Shown: positions 6,679 through 13,190 of the stretch, one piece after another
Layout of the letters: each line of letters opens with the position of its first letter
How positions within the stretch are numbered: position 1 is the stretch's first letter
Assembly: GCA_964587525.1 (NCBI GenBank)
Contig: CAZPLZ010000091.1
Coordinates: 1-13,665 of the forward strand
Length of the DNA stretch: 13,665 bases
DNA from: CAZPLZ01 sp964587525
Lineage (GTDB): Bacteria; Oederibacteriota; CAKKQC01
Direction of reading: 5' to 3'
The notes under the pieces: generated by a model
Told to the model about the DNA's origin: nothing
The model's database searches: none
Seen by the model: the letters and a program-made list of their open reading frames with translations, nothing else
Translations under genes and position numbers: made by a program

Positions 6679-7356
6679 TTATGTAATCCGGATGAGATCG
6701 GCGACTTTGCGGCTCAACAGAAACTTCTTGGAACCTACCTGGATGTTGAAGGATCCAGATTCAGCGGGCCGTTTCCCCAGACGAAATCTGACGCCTGGCA
6801 GAAGCCCCAACTTCACGATCGCCCTTAGACGTTCAGGGTCAAAATCGCTGACGTGGGCCACCACGGAGGTTTCGCCCACGCGTAAATCCGAGATCTTCCG
6901 GCCTGGGGGACGAGAGTCTAACACCCCAGCCTTGCTCGGGATAGGGTCGCCGTGAGGATCCCTGAGTGGTTCCCCGAGGAGGCGGGCCATTTGCTCTTCC
7001 ACCGCGTCGGAGAGCACGTGCTCAAGTCGCTCCGCCTCGGCATCAACCCGCTCCAGCGGAATGCCCAGGCGCTTGGCGAGGTAGAGCTCCCAGAGACGGT
7101 GGTGCCGGATGATCTCAAGGGCGGTCTTGGACCCCTTCGGCGTGAGCGAAACCCGGCCATAGGGCTCGTGGACCACGAGGCCCATGGCACGCATTTTCTT
7201 GACCATGTTCGTGACCGAGGGGGCGGAAACCTTCATACGCCTTGCCAGGGTGTTGACCGTCGCATGTCCCTGCCGTGCCACAATCTTGTAGATGGTTTTG
7301 AGATAGTCTTCAATCGACCTGGTCAGGTCTTTGTAGTCTGTTTGATTTCGCCGCAT
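6679..7356 (-). CDS. mntR: DtxR/MntR-family metal-dependent repressor
   Basis: Numbered from an in-frame TTG at 7371, the protein has 230 residues; I prefer ATG 7356 (residue 6), which gives 225. Domains in order: a winged helix (about 19-80), a helical metal-binding/dimerisation domain (82-150), and a C-terminal FeoA/SH3-like domain (155-230). Against DtxR and MntR the visible ligands are Asp22, His91, Glu95, Glu114, Glu117 and His118. Asp22 and Glu114 replace DtxR Met10 and Cys102, as in the manganese sensor MntR, but MntR Glu11 is Lys25 here, so metal choice is uncertain. It diverges from the cupredoxin-oxidase-ZIP gene run, whose promoter bears DtxR-like boxes, and is the obvious candidate repressor. 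The symbol indicates family only. Confidence 0.82.
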   Translation of the reverse strand: MRRNQTDYKDLTRSIEDYLKTIYKIVARQGHATVNTLARRMKVSAPSVTNMVKKMRAMGLVVHEPYGRVSLTPKGSKTALEIIRHHRLWELYLAKRLGIPLERVDAEAERLEHVLSDAVEEQMARLLGEPLRDPHGDPIPSKAGVLDSRPPGRKISDLRVGETSVVAHVSDFDPERLRAIVKLGLLPGVRFRLGKRPAESGSFNIQVGSKKFLLSRKVADLIRIT

Positions 7357-7415
7357 CGTGCTTAATTTCAAGCCTAACAGGGATTTTTGGAAAAAAGCAA
7401 CACGTTCACTGGATT

Positions 7416-7434
7416 TTAGTAATGGCTAACTTGG
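7416..7434 (+). promoter_or_regulatory. DtxR-box-like site, distal
   Basis: This 19-mer matches the classical DtxR/IdeR consensus (TTAGGTTAGSCTAACCTWA) at about 12 of 19 positions, with outer TTAG and GGCTAAC halves. It lies between the divergent regulator and the operon promoter, upstream of the -35. It is weaker than the other two and could serve autoregulation. Confidence 0.35.
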
Positions 7435-7437
7435 AAC

Positions 7438-7466
7438 TTGACAAACGCCGGCGTTTCCCCCATAAT
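7438..7466 (+). promoter_or_regulatory. Promoter of the metal operon
   Basis: TTGACA (7438-7443) and CATAAT (7461-7466) are separated by 17 bases, a near-consensus housekeeping promoter. The predicted start is around 7473, inside the first DtxR-like box, so binding there would block initiation. Confidence 0.65.
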
Positions 7467-7499
7467 TAGCTTAGACTAAATTTACTTAACGTAACCTAA
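7466..7499 (+). promoter_or_regulatory. Tandem DtxR-box-like operators
   Basis: Box 1 (7466-7484) matches the DtxR consensus at about 14 of 19 and contains the dyad TTAG-A-CTAA. Box 2 (7481-7499) matches at about 13 of 19, with a perfect right half TAACCTAA. They overlap the -10 and start site of the operon promoter. A DtxR/MntR-family gene is divergently transcribed next door, so metal-dependent repression is a strong inference. Confidence 0.6.
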
Positions 7500-7533
7500 C
7501 TTTTTCTAAGATCGCAAGAAAGGAGTAGTGGTT

Positions 7534-7953
7534 GTGGTAGAAGTGAGGCGCAAGCGACGCTCCAGAGGCAGAATCTGGGCTTTGGTGATCTTGGCCGGCG
7601 GCATGATCGTGGGAGCGGCGGCCTGGGCGGTTCTTGTGAGGGGAGAAGCCAAGCAGACGGTTGACAGGACGATTGTCCTGTCCATGAAGGACTATGCGTT
7701 CAATGGGAACAACCCGAAGCTAACACTGGTCCCCGGTGAGACCGTGCGCTTTATCGTCCGTAACGATGAGACAGATCGATTGATCGCACATGACTTTGGG
7801 ATCCTTGGCCTGGACATTGCCTGTGAGACGCACATCAAACCGGGCGAGACCCGGGAGTACGTAGTCCGTGTGCCGAAGGGCGGAGACTTGGTGTACGCGT
7901 GCTGTGCGCATAAAGGCATGAGCGGCACGATTGAGATTGCTCAGAAGCCGTAA
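7534..7953 (+). CDS. Membrane-anchored cupredoxin (first of pair)
   Basis: From GTG 7534 the 139-residue product has a basic N-terminus, one membrane segment (14-36) and a periplasmic cupredoxin domain (about 45-136). The type 1 copper ligands appear as His86, Cys123, His126 and Met129. The Cys-x2-His-x2-Met spacing matches amicyanin, not plastocyanin. A second Cys follows directly (Cys124), and another, Cys97, is shared with the neighbouring paralogue, so a disulfide is possible. GTG 7528 is also in frame, but AAAGGAG (7519-7525) is ideally spaced only for 7534. It is the first gene behind the DtxR-boxed promoter and overlaps the next gene. Likely role: electron carrier or copper donor to the oxidase. 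Confidence 0.78.
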   Translation: MVEVRRKRRSRGRIWALVILAGGMIVGAAAWAVLVRGEAKQTVDRTIVLSMKDYAFNGNNPKLTLVPGETVRFIVRNDETDRLIAHDFGILGLDIACETHIKPGETREYVVRVPKGGDLVYACCAHKGMSGTIEIAQKP

Positions 7954-8377
7954 GCGAAACCACAAACGATTCAATTCCTGGGTCGCGGTGATCCTGGGAG
8001 CGGTCTTGATTTTTGGAGGAACGGCCTCGGCGTTGTTCCTGTGTGGAGAGTTGATTCTCCCCGGAAGTGAAGGCGGGCGGGCGGTGGACAGGGTCATCAA
8101 GCTCTCCATGAGAGACTTTACATTCAATGGAAACAACCCTGAACTGCAACTGAATCCGGGCGAGCTGGTGCGTTTTGTCGTCACCAATGATGAGCCGGAT
8201 CCCCTGGTCTTGCATAGCTTCATCGTTCCCGGACTGAACGTCAGATGCGAAACCCCCATCAAACCTGGGGAAACCCGGGAGTTCGTGGTCCGCGTGCCGG
8301 CGAGAGGGGACTTGGTGTACAACTGCTGCACCCATCCTGGCATGGGGGGTGCGATGAAGATCGTACAAAAAAAGTAA
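7931..8377 (+). CDS. Membrane-anchored cupredoxin (second of pair)
   Basis: The 148-residue product is a clear tandem paralogue of its upstream neighbour. They share the strand beginning Phe-Asn-Gly-Asn-Asn-Pro and the Lys-Pro-Gly-Glu-Thr-Arg-Glu motif. It has a basic N-terminus, one membrane segment (about 16-38) and a cupredoxin domain with His95, Cys132, His135 and Met138 as copper ligands, again Cys-x2-His-x2-Met with an adjacent Cys133 and a second conserved Cys106. The reading frame overlaps the previous gene by 23 bases if TTG 7931 is used, and a second in-frame TTG lies at 7937; neither has a strong ribosome-binding site, so coupling is likely. The multicopper oxidase starts ten bases downstream. 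Confidence 0.76.
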   Translation: MRLLRSRKRNHKRFNSWVAVILGAVLIFGGTASALFLCGELILPGSEGGRAVDRVIKLSMRDFTFNGNNPELQLNPGELVRFVVTNDEPDPLVLHSFIVPGLNVRCETPIKPGETREFVVRVPARGDLVYNCCTHPGMGGAMKIVQKK

Positions 8378-8387
8378 TATCCCGCCT

Positions 8388-9326
8388 GTGAATTCACGCC
8401 GCGCCGTTCTCCTCGCTGTACTTGGGGTTGTTTTGTTTCACGGTTCGATCCAGGCGAAGGAATCGGACTCTGTAGACCAGGTATCGGTCGCCTCTCAAGC
8501 GCACACAAAAAAGTTTCTGACACATTTTGACTATGGCAAGGTGTCGAAACTGCCGGATGGACGTACCTTACGTGAGTATTGGGTCACCGCCGATGACCCG
8601 ACGGAGATCGAAGTGGCTCCGCGTGTGAAATTCCCCGCCTGGACATTCAACGGGCATGTTCCCGGGCCGACCCTGCGCGCTCGGGAAGGCGATCTCATGC
8701 GGATTCATTTCAAAAATAACGGCACGATGCCGCACTCCATGCATTTTCATGGATTCCATCCCGGCAATATGGACGGCGTCTTTGAGCAGGTGCCGCCGGG
8801 TGGTAACTTTGTGTACGAGTTCGTCGCGGAACCGTTCGGGGTCCACGCCTACCACTGCCACACGATGCCGATCAAGATGCACATTGCGCGCGGGCTCTAT
8901 GGGGCCTTTATCGTGGACCCCCCCGATCCGTGGCCGAAAATGCACGAGATGGTCATGGTGATGAACGGGTTTGACACGGATATGGACGGCGAAGGAAACG
9001 AGTTTTACACGATCAACGGGTATGCCAACTACTATTTTGACCACCCGATCCAGCTCAAGGTTAATGAAGCGATCCGCATCTTTTTGGTGAACATGACCGA
9101 GCTGGACCTCATCAATTCGTTTCACACGCATGCCACTTTTTTCAAAGTCTATAGCACCGGAACATTTCGCAAACCGGATGCTTATACCGACACGATCGTG
9201 ATGGGGCAGGGCGAACGCGCCATGCTGGAGTTCAAGTACAAGTTTCCCGGGAAGTATCTCTTCCATGCGCATGTGAGCGAATTCGCAGAGCTCGGATGGC
9301 TGGGATTGTTTGAGGTGTCCCCATGA
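8388..9326 (+). CDS. Two-domain multicopper oxidase with signal peptide
   Basis: The 312-residue protein starts at GTG 8388 with Ser-Arg-Arg-Ala-Val-Leu-Leu, a possible Tat motif, then a hydrophobic stretch and a cleavage site near residue 23. It has two cupredoxin domains (about 60-180 and 185-312). Type 1 copper ligands sit in domain 1: His116, Cys157, His165, with Leu170 where nitrite reductase has the axial Met. All eight trinuclear-cluster histidines are visible in four His-x-His motifs: 119/121, 156/158, 246/248 and 293/295. This favours an oxygen-reducing oxidase over NirK, which it otherwise resembles in length. It should act as a homotrimer, as two-domain oxidases do. The stop overlaps the ZIP start (ATGA), indicating a joint role. 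The oxidised substrate is unknown; Fe(II), Mn(II) or Cu(I) are candidates. Confidence 0.85.
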   Translation: MNSRRAVLLAVLGVVLFHGSIQAKESDSVDQVSVASQAHTKKFLTHFDYGKVSKLPDGRTLREYWVTADDPTEIEVAPRVKFPAWTFNGHVPGPTLRAREGDLMRIHFKNNGTMPHSMHFHGFHPGNMDGVFEQVPPGGNFVYEFVAEPFGVHAYHCHTMPIKMHIARGLYGAFIVDPPDPWPKMHEMVMVMNGFDTDMDGEGNEFYTINGYANYYFDHPIQLKVNEAIRIFLVNMTELDLINSFHTHATFFKVYSTGTFRKPDAYTDTIVMGQGERAMLEFKYKFPGKYLFHAHVSEFAELGWLGLFEVSP

Positions 9327-10507
9327 ATCAGCGCTCGGGGGTACCGCGAATCCTGCTGGCTTTCGGCCCGCTGGTCATCCTGGGGCTGATGGTGTGGTGG
9401 TTTTTGACGTATGGACTTAAGGTGCTGGCCTTTGGCCAGCTGCCGGTGGAGAAGCTGGGGATTGAGCGCATCACGTTCCGCCCGGGAGAAATCATCCTGA
9501 AGGTTCGCAATGAGGGCCCGACCGAAGCCATCGTGGCGCAGATCTTTGTGAACGAAGCGATGCGGGATCATAGCGTACTGCCAGACCGCACCCTCTCTCG
9601 CTTTGAAGCCACCACGATCTACATTGCCTTTGACTGGATTCCCGGGGAGCCGTATGTGTTGGCCGTCATCAGCGGGGCCGGAATTCGCTATGAGCGGGCT
9701 GTGGACATCGCGACCGAGACCCCGAAATTTTCCCCCTGGGCGCTGGGGGTGTTCGGTCTCCTCGGGGTGTACGTCGGAGTGCTCCCCGTGTTTTTGGGGA
9801 TCCTCTGGCTGCCGTTCTTCCGGACCCTGTCCGCGCGCTGGGTCAATTTCTTGATGAGCTTTACGGTCGGGCTGCTGGTCTTTTTGGGGATCGATACCTT
9901 GGATGAAGCTCTGGAGATCCTGGAGCGGGTGCCGGGGGCGTTCAACGGGCTCATGCTCATCGCTTTTGGCGCGTTGGCGGCGTTCCTGGGCCTGGCGACG
10001 CTGGATTCGCAGCTCAAGGCGAGGGTGTCGTCATCTCCGGGAGCCGCGGTGTATTCACTGTCCTTCATGATCGCGATCGGTATTGGTCTGCATAATCTTG
10101 GCGAGGGGCTGGCTATTGGAGCTGCGTTCACGCTCGGAGAGGTGGCCCTGGGCTCGTTTTTGATCATCGGATTCACGGTGCACAATACCACCGAGGGTTT
10201 GGCGATCATCTCTCCGCTGGTCCGCCAGCGTGCCAACGTGAAGCGGCTGATCTGGCTGGGAGTCATTGCCGGCGCCCCTGCGATTCTGGGAACCTGGATC
10301 GGGGTGTTCACGTATTCCGATCCGTTTTCCCTCCTCTTTCTGGGTCTTGGGGGAGGGGCTATTTTTCAGGTGGTGTGGGTGTTGCTGAAGGCGCGGATGA
10401 AGAAAGAAGGACAGAGCCTCGAGGTGCTCACATCGCTCCCGAACTTTGGCGGCCTGATGACCGGGTTTTTAGCCATGTACGTGAGCAGTCTGCTCGTAGC
10501 CGCCTAA
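9323..10507 (+). CDS. ZIP-family metal transporter with extra N-terminal periplasmic domain
   Basis: The 394-residue product begins with one membrane segment (10-32), then a beta-rich extracytoplasmic region (about 42-132) with no metal motif I recognise. A ZIP transport domain follows (138-394). The metal-site signatures are His257-Asn-Leu-Gly-Glu261-Gly and His287-Asn-Thr-Thr-Glu291-Gly, the paired transmembrane motifs of ZIP permeases. ZIP proteins import divalent metals such as Zn, Fe or Mn into the cytoplasm. The usual bacterial ZIP is about 250-310 residues, so the N-terminal domain is an addition. It could dock the oxidase, whose stop codon overlaps this start. A relic of a second ZIP gene lies at 12189-12279. 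Confidence 0.85.
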   Translation: MNQRSGVPRILLAFGPLVILGLMVWWFLTYGLKVLAFGQLPVEKLGIERITFRPGEIILKVRNEGPTEAIVAQIFVNEAMRDHSVLPDRTLSRFEATTIYIAFDWIPGEPYVLAVISGAGIRYERAVDIATETPKFSPWALGVFGLLGVYVGVLPVFLGILWLPFFRTLSARWVNFLMSFTVGLLVFLGIDTLDEALEILERVPGAFNGLMLIAFGALAAFLGLATLDSQLKARVSSSPGAAVYSLSFMIAIGIGLHNLGEGLAIGAAFTLGEVALGSFLIIGFTVHNTTEGLAIISPLVRQRANVKRLIWLGVIAGAPAILGTWIGVFTYSDPFSLLFLGLGGGAIFQVVWVLLKARMKKEGQSLEVLTSLPNFGGLMTGFLAMYVSSLLVAA

Positions 10508-10508
10508 A

Positions 10509-10522
10509 AATCATCGATGATT
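10509..10522. repeat. Perfect 14-bp palindrome between ZIP and porin genes
   Basis: AATCATCGATGATT is a perfect dyad directly after the ZIP stop codon and before the porin ribosome-binding site (AAGGAGG, 10529-10535). It could be a protein-binding site or a weak processing/attenuation hairpin; with no loop or T-run, it is a poor terminator. Confidence 0.3.
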
Positions 10523-10542
10523 AAAATCAAGGAGGATATGTT

Positions 10543-11730
10543 ATGAGATTTCGAAACCTACAAGCATGGATGCTTTCCATTTGTTGGGGCTTGGCTGCAT
10601 GTGGGATCTCTACTCAGATCGCTCGTGCCGCAGAGCCCGACTTAGAGGAACGGGTCCGGGCTCTCGAGCTACAGGTGGCCACATTAGAACATGAGCAGAC
10701 GTCTCTAACGGCGGTTTCCGGCTACATGGATTTTCATTACAATGACCTGGAATCTGGAAATTCAATACTGGACTTCCACCGTTTCGTCCTGCTCTTCTCG
10801 CACGAGTTCAGCGATTCTATTCGTTTCTACTCCGAACTCGAGGTCGAGCACGCGTTCATTAAAGGTGGCACAACGAGCAATGGTGAGGTTGAACTCGAAC
10901 AGGCCTTTGTTGATTTTCACATTGACCTGAGGTTGGCAATCCGGGCCGGACTTGTCCTGGTCCCGATGGGCATCCAGAACGAACGGCATGAGGGGCCCGC
11001 CTTCTTTGGCGTGGAGCGGCACCAGGTCGAGACCGTCTTGATTCCCACCACCTGGTTCGACCCGGGTATAGGTGTCTTTGGTCGAATCGCTCCAGGGCTC
11101 GACTACAAGTTTTACCTCCTCGGTTCCCTTGATGGCACCAAGTTCAAAGCAAGCGGAATTCGGGGAGCGCGCTCAAAGGGTTTCAAAACCAACATCGATA
11201 AGCCTGCTCTAGCGGGCAGACTAACCTACAATGGGTTCAAGGACCTGACCATAGGGATGTCGCTCTACCATGGCGACGTGGGAGACAATATTGGCACCTC
11301 TATTCCGGTCACGATGGACGACATCGACTTCGCTTACCGGATCCGTTTCCTGGAGCTCCGAGGGCTCTGGACGCAAACATTTGTCAGCAATGCAGGTGAC
11401 TTGACCGCGGCGATTGCGCCTGCAGATAACGCCCCAGTTGCCAGGCGGATGGAGGGATTTAGTCTACAGGCCGCTGCTCACCTTCTCCCTCAGACGCACG
11501 AATTTGATTTCGCGGTATTTGCTCGGTATGAAGAGGCGAACACCCAAGCGAGTGTTCCTGCCGGCTTTCAACCGGTGACGCGGTTTGACCGGCAATGGAC
11601 CACCCTGGGGGCCAGCTTTTGGCCTCACCCGGACGTGGTGCTCAAGGTAGATTACCAATTTGGCATGAACGAAGATGCCGCTGAGGATGAAGGTGATTCC
11701 TTCAATGTGGGACTGTCATGGTGGTTTTAA
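10543..11730 (+). CDS. Outer-membrane porin with N-terminal coiled coil
   Basis: The 395-residue product has a signal peptide ending Ala-Arg-Ala at 27-29, a short coiled coil (about 33-56: heptad-like Leu/Val in a Glu-rich helix), then alternating amphipathic strands to a C-terminal Trp-Trp-Phe, the signature for outer-membrane insertion. The arrangement resembles phosphate-selective-porin-like trimeric porins. The leader also contains Leu-Ala-Ala-Cys (17-20), a perfect lipobox, and is nearly identical to the leader of the downstream CuA-like gene (about 56 of 66 aligned bases), so it may be borrowed. ATG 10543 follows AAGGAGG. It lies 35 bases after the ZIP gene and would supply the periplasm with metal or another solute. 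Confidence 0.75.
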   Translation: MRFRNLQAWMLSICWGLAACGISTQIARAAEPDLEERVRALELQVATLEHEQTSLTAVSGYMDFHYNDLESGNSILDFHRFVLLFSHEFSDSIRFYSELEVEHAFIKGGTTSNGEVELEQAFVDFHIDLRLAIRAGLVLVPMGIQNERHEGPAFFGVERHQVETVLIPTTWFDPGIGVFGRIAPGLDYKFYLLGSLDGTKFKASGIRGARSKGFKTNIDKPALAGRLTYNGFKDLTIGMSLYHGDVGDNIGTSIPVTMDDIDFAYRIRFLELRGLWTQTFVSNAGDLTAAIAPADNAPVARRMEGFSLQAAAHLLPQTHEFDFAVFARYEEANTQASVPAGFQPVTRFDRQWTTLGASFWPHPDVVLKVDYQFGMNEDAAEDEGDSFNVGLSWWF

Positions 11731-11756
11731 TGAGATCCAGGAAGGGAGGATGTTTT

Positions 11757-12176
11757 ATGAGATTTCGGAGCATACAAATATGGATGCTTCCCATTTGGGT
11801 TTTGGCTGTATGTGGGATGTCTTCCTGTAGCATGACATCAGCATACATAGACAGAGTGGATAAAGATGGAACGCGCATTATCCGGATTGAAGCAGAGCGT
11901 TTCGAATATAAGCCATCTCGTATCCGTGTCCGTCAGGGGGAACGGGTCCGATTGATACTTACGAGTCGGGATACGACCCATGGCTTCGCCATTTATGAAT
12001 ATCACGTTCGCAAAGATATTCCACCGCGTGGTAAGGGGGAAACCGTTGTAGAATTTGTCGCGGACAAGGCCGGTTCCTTTACCTTCCGCTGCTCCCATCT
12101 CTGCGGTGCGGGACATGCCATGATGCGCGGTACTCTGGTGGTTGAAAGCTTAACGCGCGGTATACGAAAAGAGTGA
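11757..12176 (+). CDS. Exported CuA-type cupredoxin, probable lipoprotein
   Basis: From ATG 11757 (139 residues; AAGGGAGG just upstream) the product has a leader ending in Met-Ser-Ser-Cys24, a plausible though imperfect lipobox. A COX2-like cupredoxin domain spans about 38-130. The CuA motif is complete: His75, Cys112-Ser-His-Leu-Cys116, His120 and Met123, matching cytochrome oxidase subunit II. The usual Glu between the cysteines is His114, harmless because that ligand is a backbone oxygen. The COX2 membrane hairpin is absent and no oxidase subunit I is nearby, so it is a free-standing dinuclear-copper electron carrier or copper chaperone. An upstream in-frame start at 11718 overlaps the porin and is less likely. 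Confidence 0.78.
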   Translation: MRFRSIQIWMLPIWVLAVCGMSSCSMTSAYIDRVDKDGTRIIRIEAERFEYKPSRIRVRQGERVRLILTSRDTTHGFAIYEYHVRKDIPPRGKGETVVEFVADKAGSFTFRCSHLCGAGHAMMRGTLVVESLTRGIRKE

Positions 12177-12188
12177 CAGACGTAAGCT

Positions 12189-12279
12189 AAAGTCGTCTTC
12201 ACGGTTCACAACACCACGGAGGGTCTGGCGATCATCTCTCCGCTCGTCCGCCAGCGCGTTCGATTAAAATCTCTCCAAT
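12189..12279 (+). pseudogene. Relic of a second ZIP transporter gene
   Basis: Bases 12198-12257 encode 20 residues identical to residues 284-303 of the ZIP gene at 9323, including the His-Asn-Thr-Thr-Glu-Gly metal motif. The DNA differs at 6 of 60 positions and every change is synonymous. Similarity fades at about 12189 on the left and soon after 12260 on the right; the frame then stops at TGA 12279. The synonymous-only pattern means this copy diverged while still functional and was deleted later. Confidence 0.75.
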
Positions 12280-12300
12280 GAAGGACACATCCACCTGTCC

Positions 12301-13185
12301 TTGAACGTGCCATCCGTACTCGGCGCCCGTCTTCATATCCTGATCGCTGTCGTGCTCATGTCCCTGGGCGGGGCAGGGATCAAGCTGTGCTCGTTTGGGC
12401 CGTGGCAAGTCGGCGGGTTCCGCTCGGCTTTTGCGGCTCTGACTGTTTTTTTTCTGCTGCGCGAAGCCCGCCGGCATTGGTCGTGGAAGGTCATTCCGGT
12501 CGGCGCGGCGTTCGCTGGGACGCTGGTGCTCTTCGTGTGGGGGAACAAGACCACGACGGCCGCGAATACCATCTTCATTCAGTCCAGCGCCCCGCTGTGG
12601 GTGCTGCTCCTCTCCCCGCTCCTCCTCAAGGAGCAGATCCGCCTTAAGGATGTGATCTCCATGCTCATCTTTGGTGTGGGCCTGGCGTTGTTTTTCCTGG
12701 CGCCGGAAAAAGCAACGAGGCTTTCGCCAGAGATTACGAAGGGCAACTGGCTGGCGCTTGCAGCCGGCGTGTGTTTCGCGCTGACCATCATGGGGCTTCG
12801 TGGGTTGCGTGGCCACGGTGCTGAGGCCTCGATCGTGTGTGGCAACTGCTTTGCCTTCCTGATATGTCTTTTGCCTCAACTGGCCGGACCCTGGGGAACA
12901 CCGGATGGCTTTATGCCCGGCGCGCCGCGGGACTGGCTGACCCTTTTGTTTTTGGGTAGCGTGCAGATCGGTTTGGCGTACATCCTGTATGTCAGAGGGC
13001 TGCGCACGGTGCTGGCGGTGCATGCCTCGCTCATCGGGCTCATCGAGGCGGTGCTGAATCCTCTTTGGGTTTTCTTAATCTTCCATGAAGAACGTCCTGG
13101 ACCCTACGCCATCCTCGGCGGGGCGATCATCCTCGCGGCTACGGCGTATCAGGTTATCGGTAAACCTGCTGCACGGCGGGCATGA
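12301..13185 (+). CDS. EamA-family (drug/metabolite transporter) permease
   Basis: The 294-residue product has about ten hydrophobic segments arranged as two EamA repeats (about 11-137 and 149-285). A Pro-Leu-Trp-Val-Leu-Leu-Leu motif at 98-104 is echoed by Asn-Pro-Leu-Trp-Val-Phe-Leu near 251-257, each followed by a Glu, the usual internal repeat of this family. Members export metabolites or amino acids, or have unknown substrates. TTG 12301 is used, with a later in-frame GTG at 12307 possible; AAGGA upstream is about 14 bases away. It follows the ZIP relic by 21 bases and may have been brought under the metal operon by that rearrangement, or be an independent gene. It is convergent with the VanZ-like gene, five bases apart. 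Confidence 0.8.
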   Translation: MNVPSVLGARLHILIAVVLMSLGGAGIKLCSFGPWQVGGFRSAFAALTVFFLLREARRHWSWKVIPVGAAFAGTLVLFVWGNKTTTAANTIFIQSSAPLWVLLLSPLLLKEQIRLKDVISMLIFGVGLALFFLAPEKATRLSPEITKGNWLALAAGVCFALTIMGLRGLRGHGAEASIVCGNCFAFLICLLPQLAGPWGTPDGFMPGAPRDWLTLLFLGSVQIGLAYILYVRGLRTVLAVHASLIGLIEAVLNPLWVFLIFHEERPGPYAILGGAIILAATAYQVIGKPAARRA

Positions 13186-13190
13186 TCGTC

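Noticed and set aside
7720..8523. Long minus-strand ORF (267 residues) across the cupredoxin genes
   Set aside because: It is antisense to two motif-bearing cupredoxins and the start of the oxidase; its internal repetition only mirrors the paralogous pair.
8388..9326. Copper nitrite reductase NirK
   Set aside because: The position of NirK Asp98 is His119, four His-x-His motifs build a trinuclear site, and the axial Met is Leu; this is a multicopper oxidase.
12232..13023. Long minus-strand ORF (263 residues)
   Set aside because: It is antisense to the clear EamA permease and reads as a Gln/Arg-rich shadow without domains.
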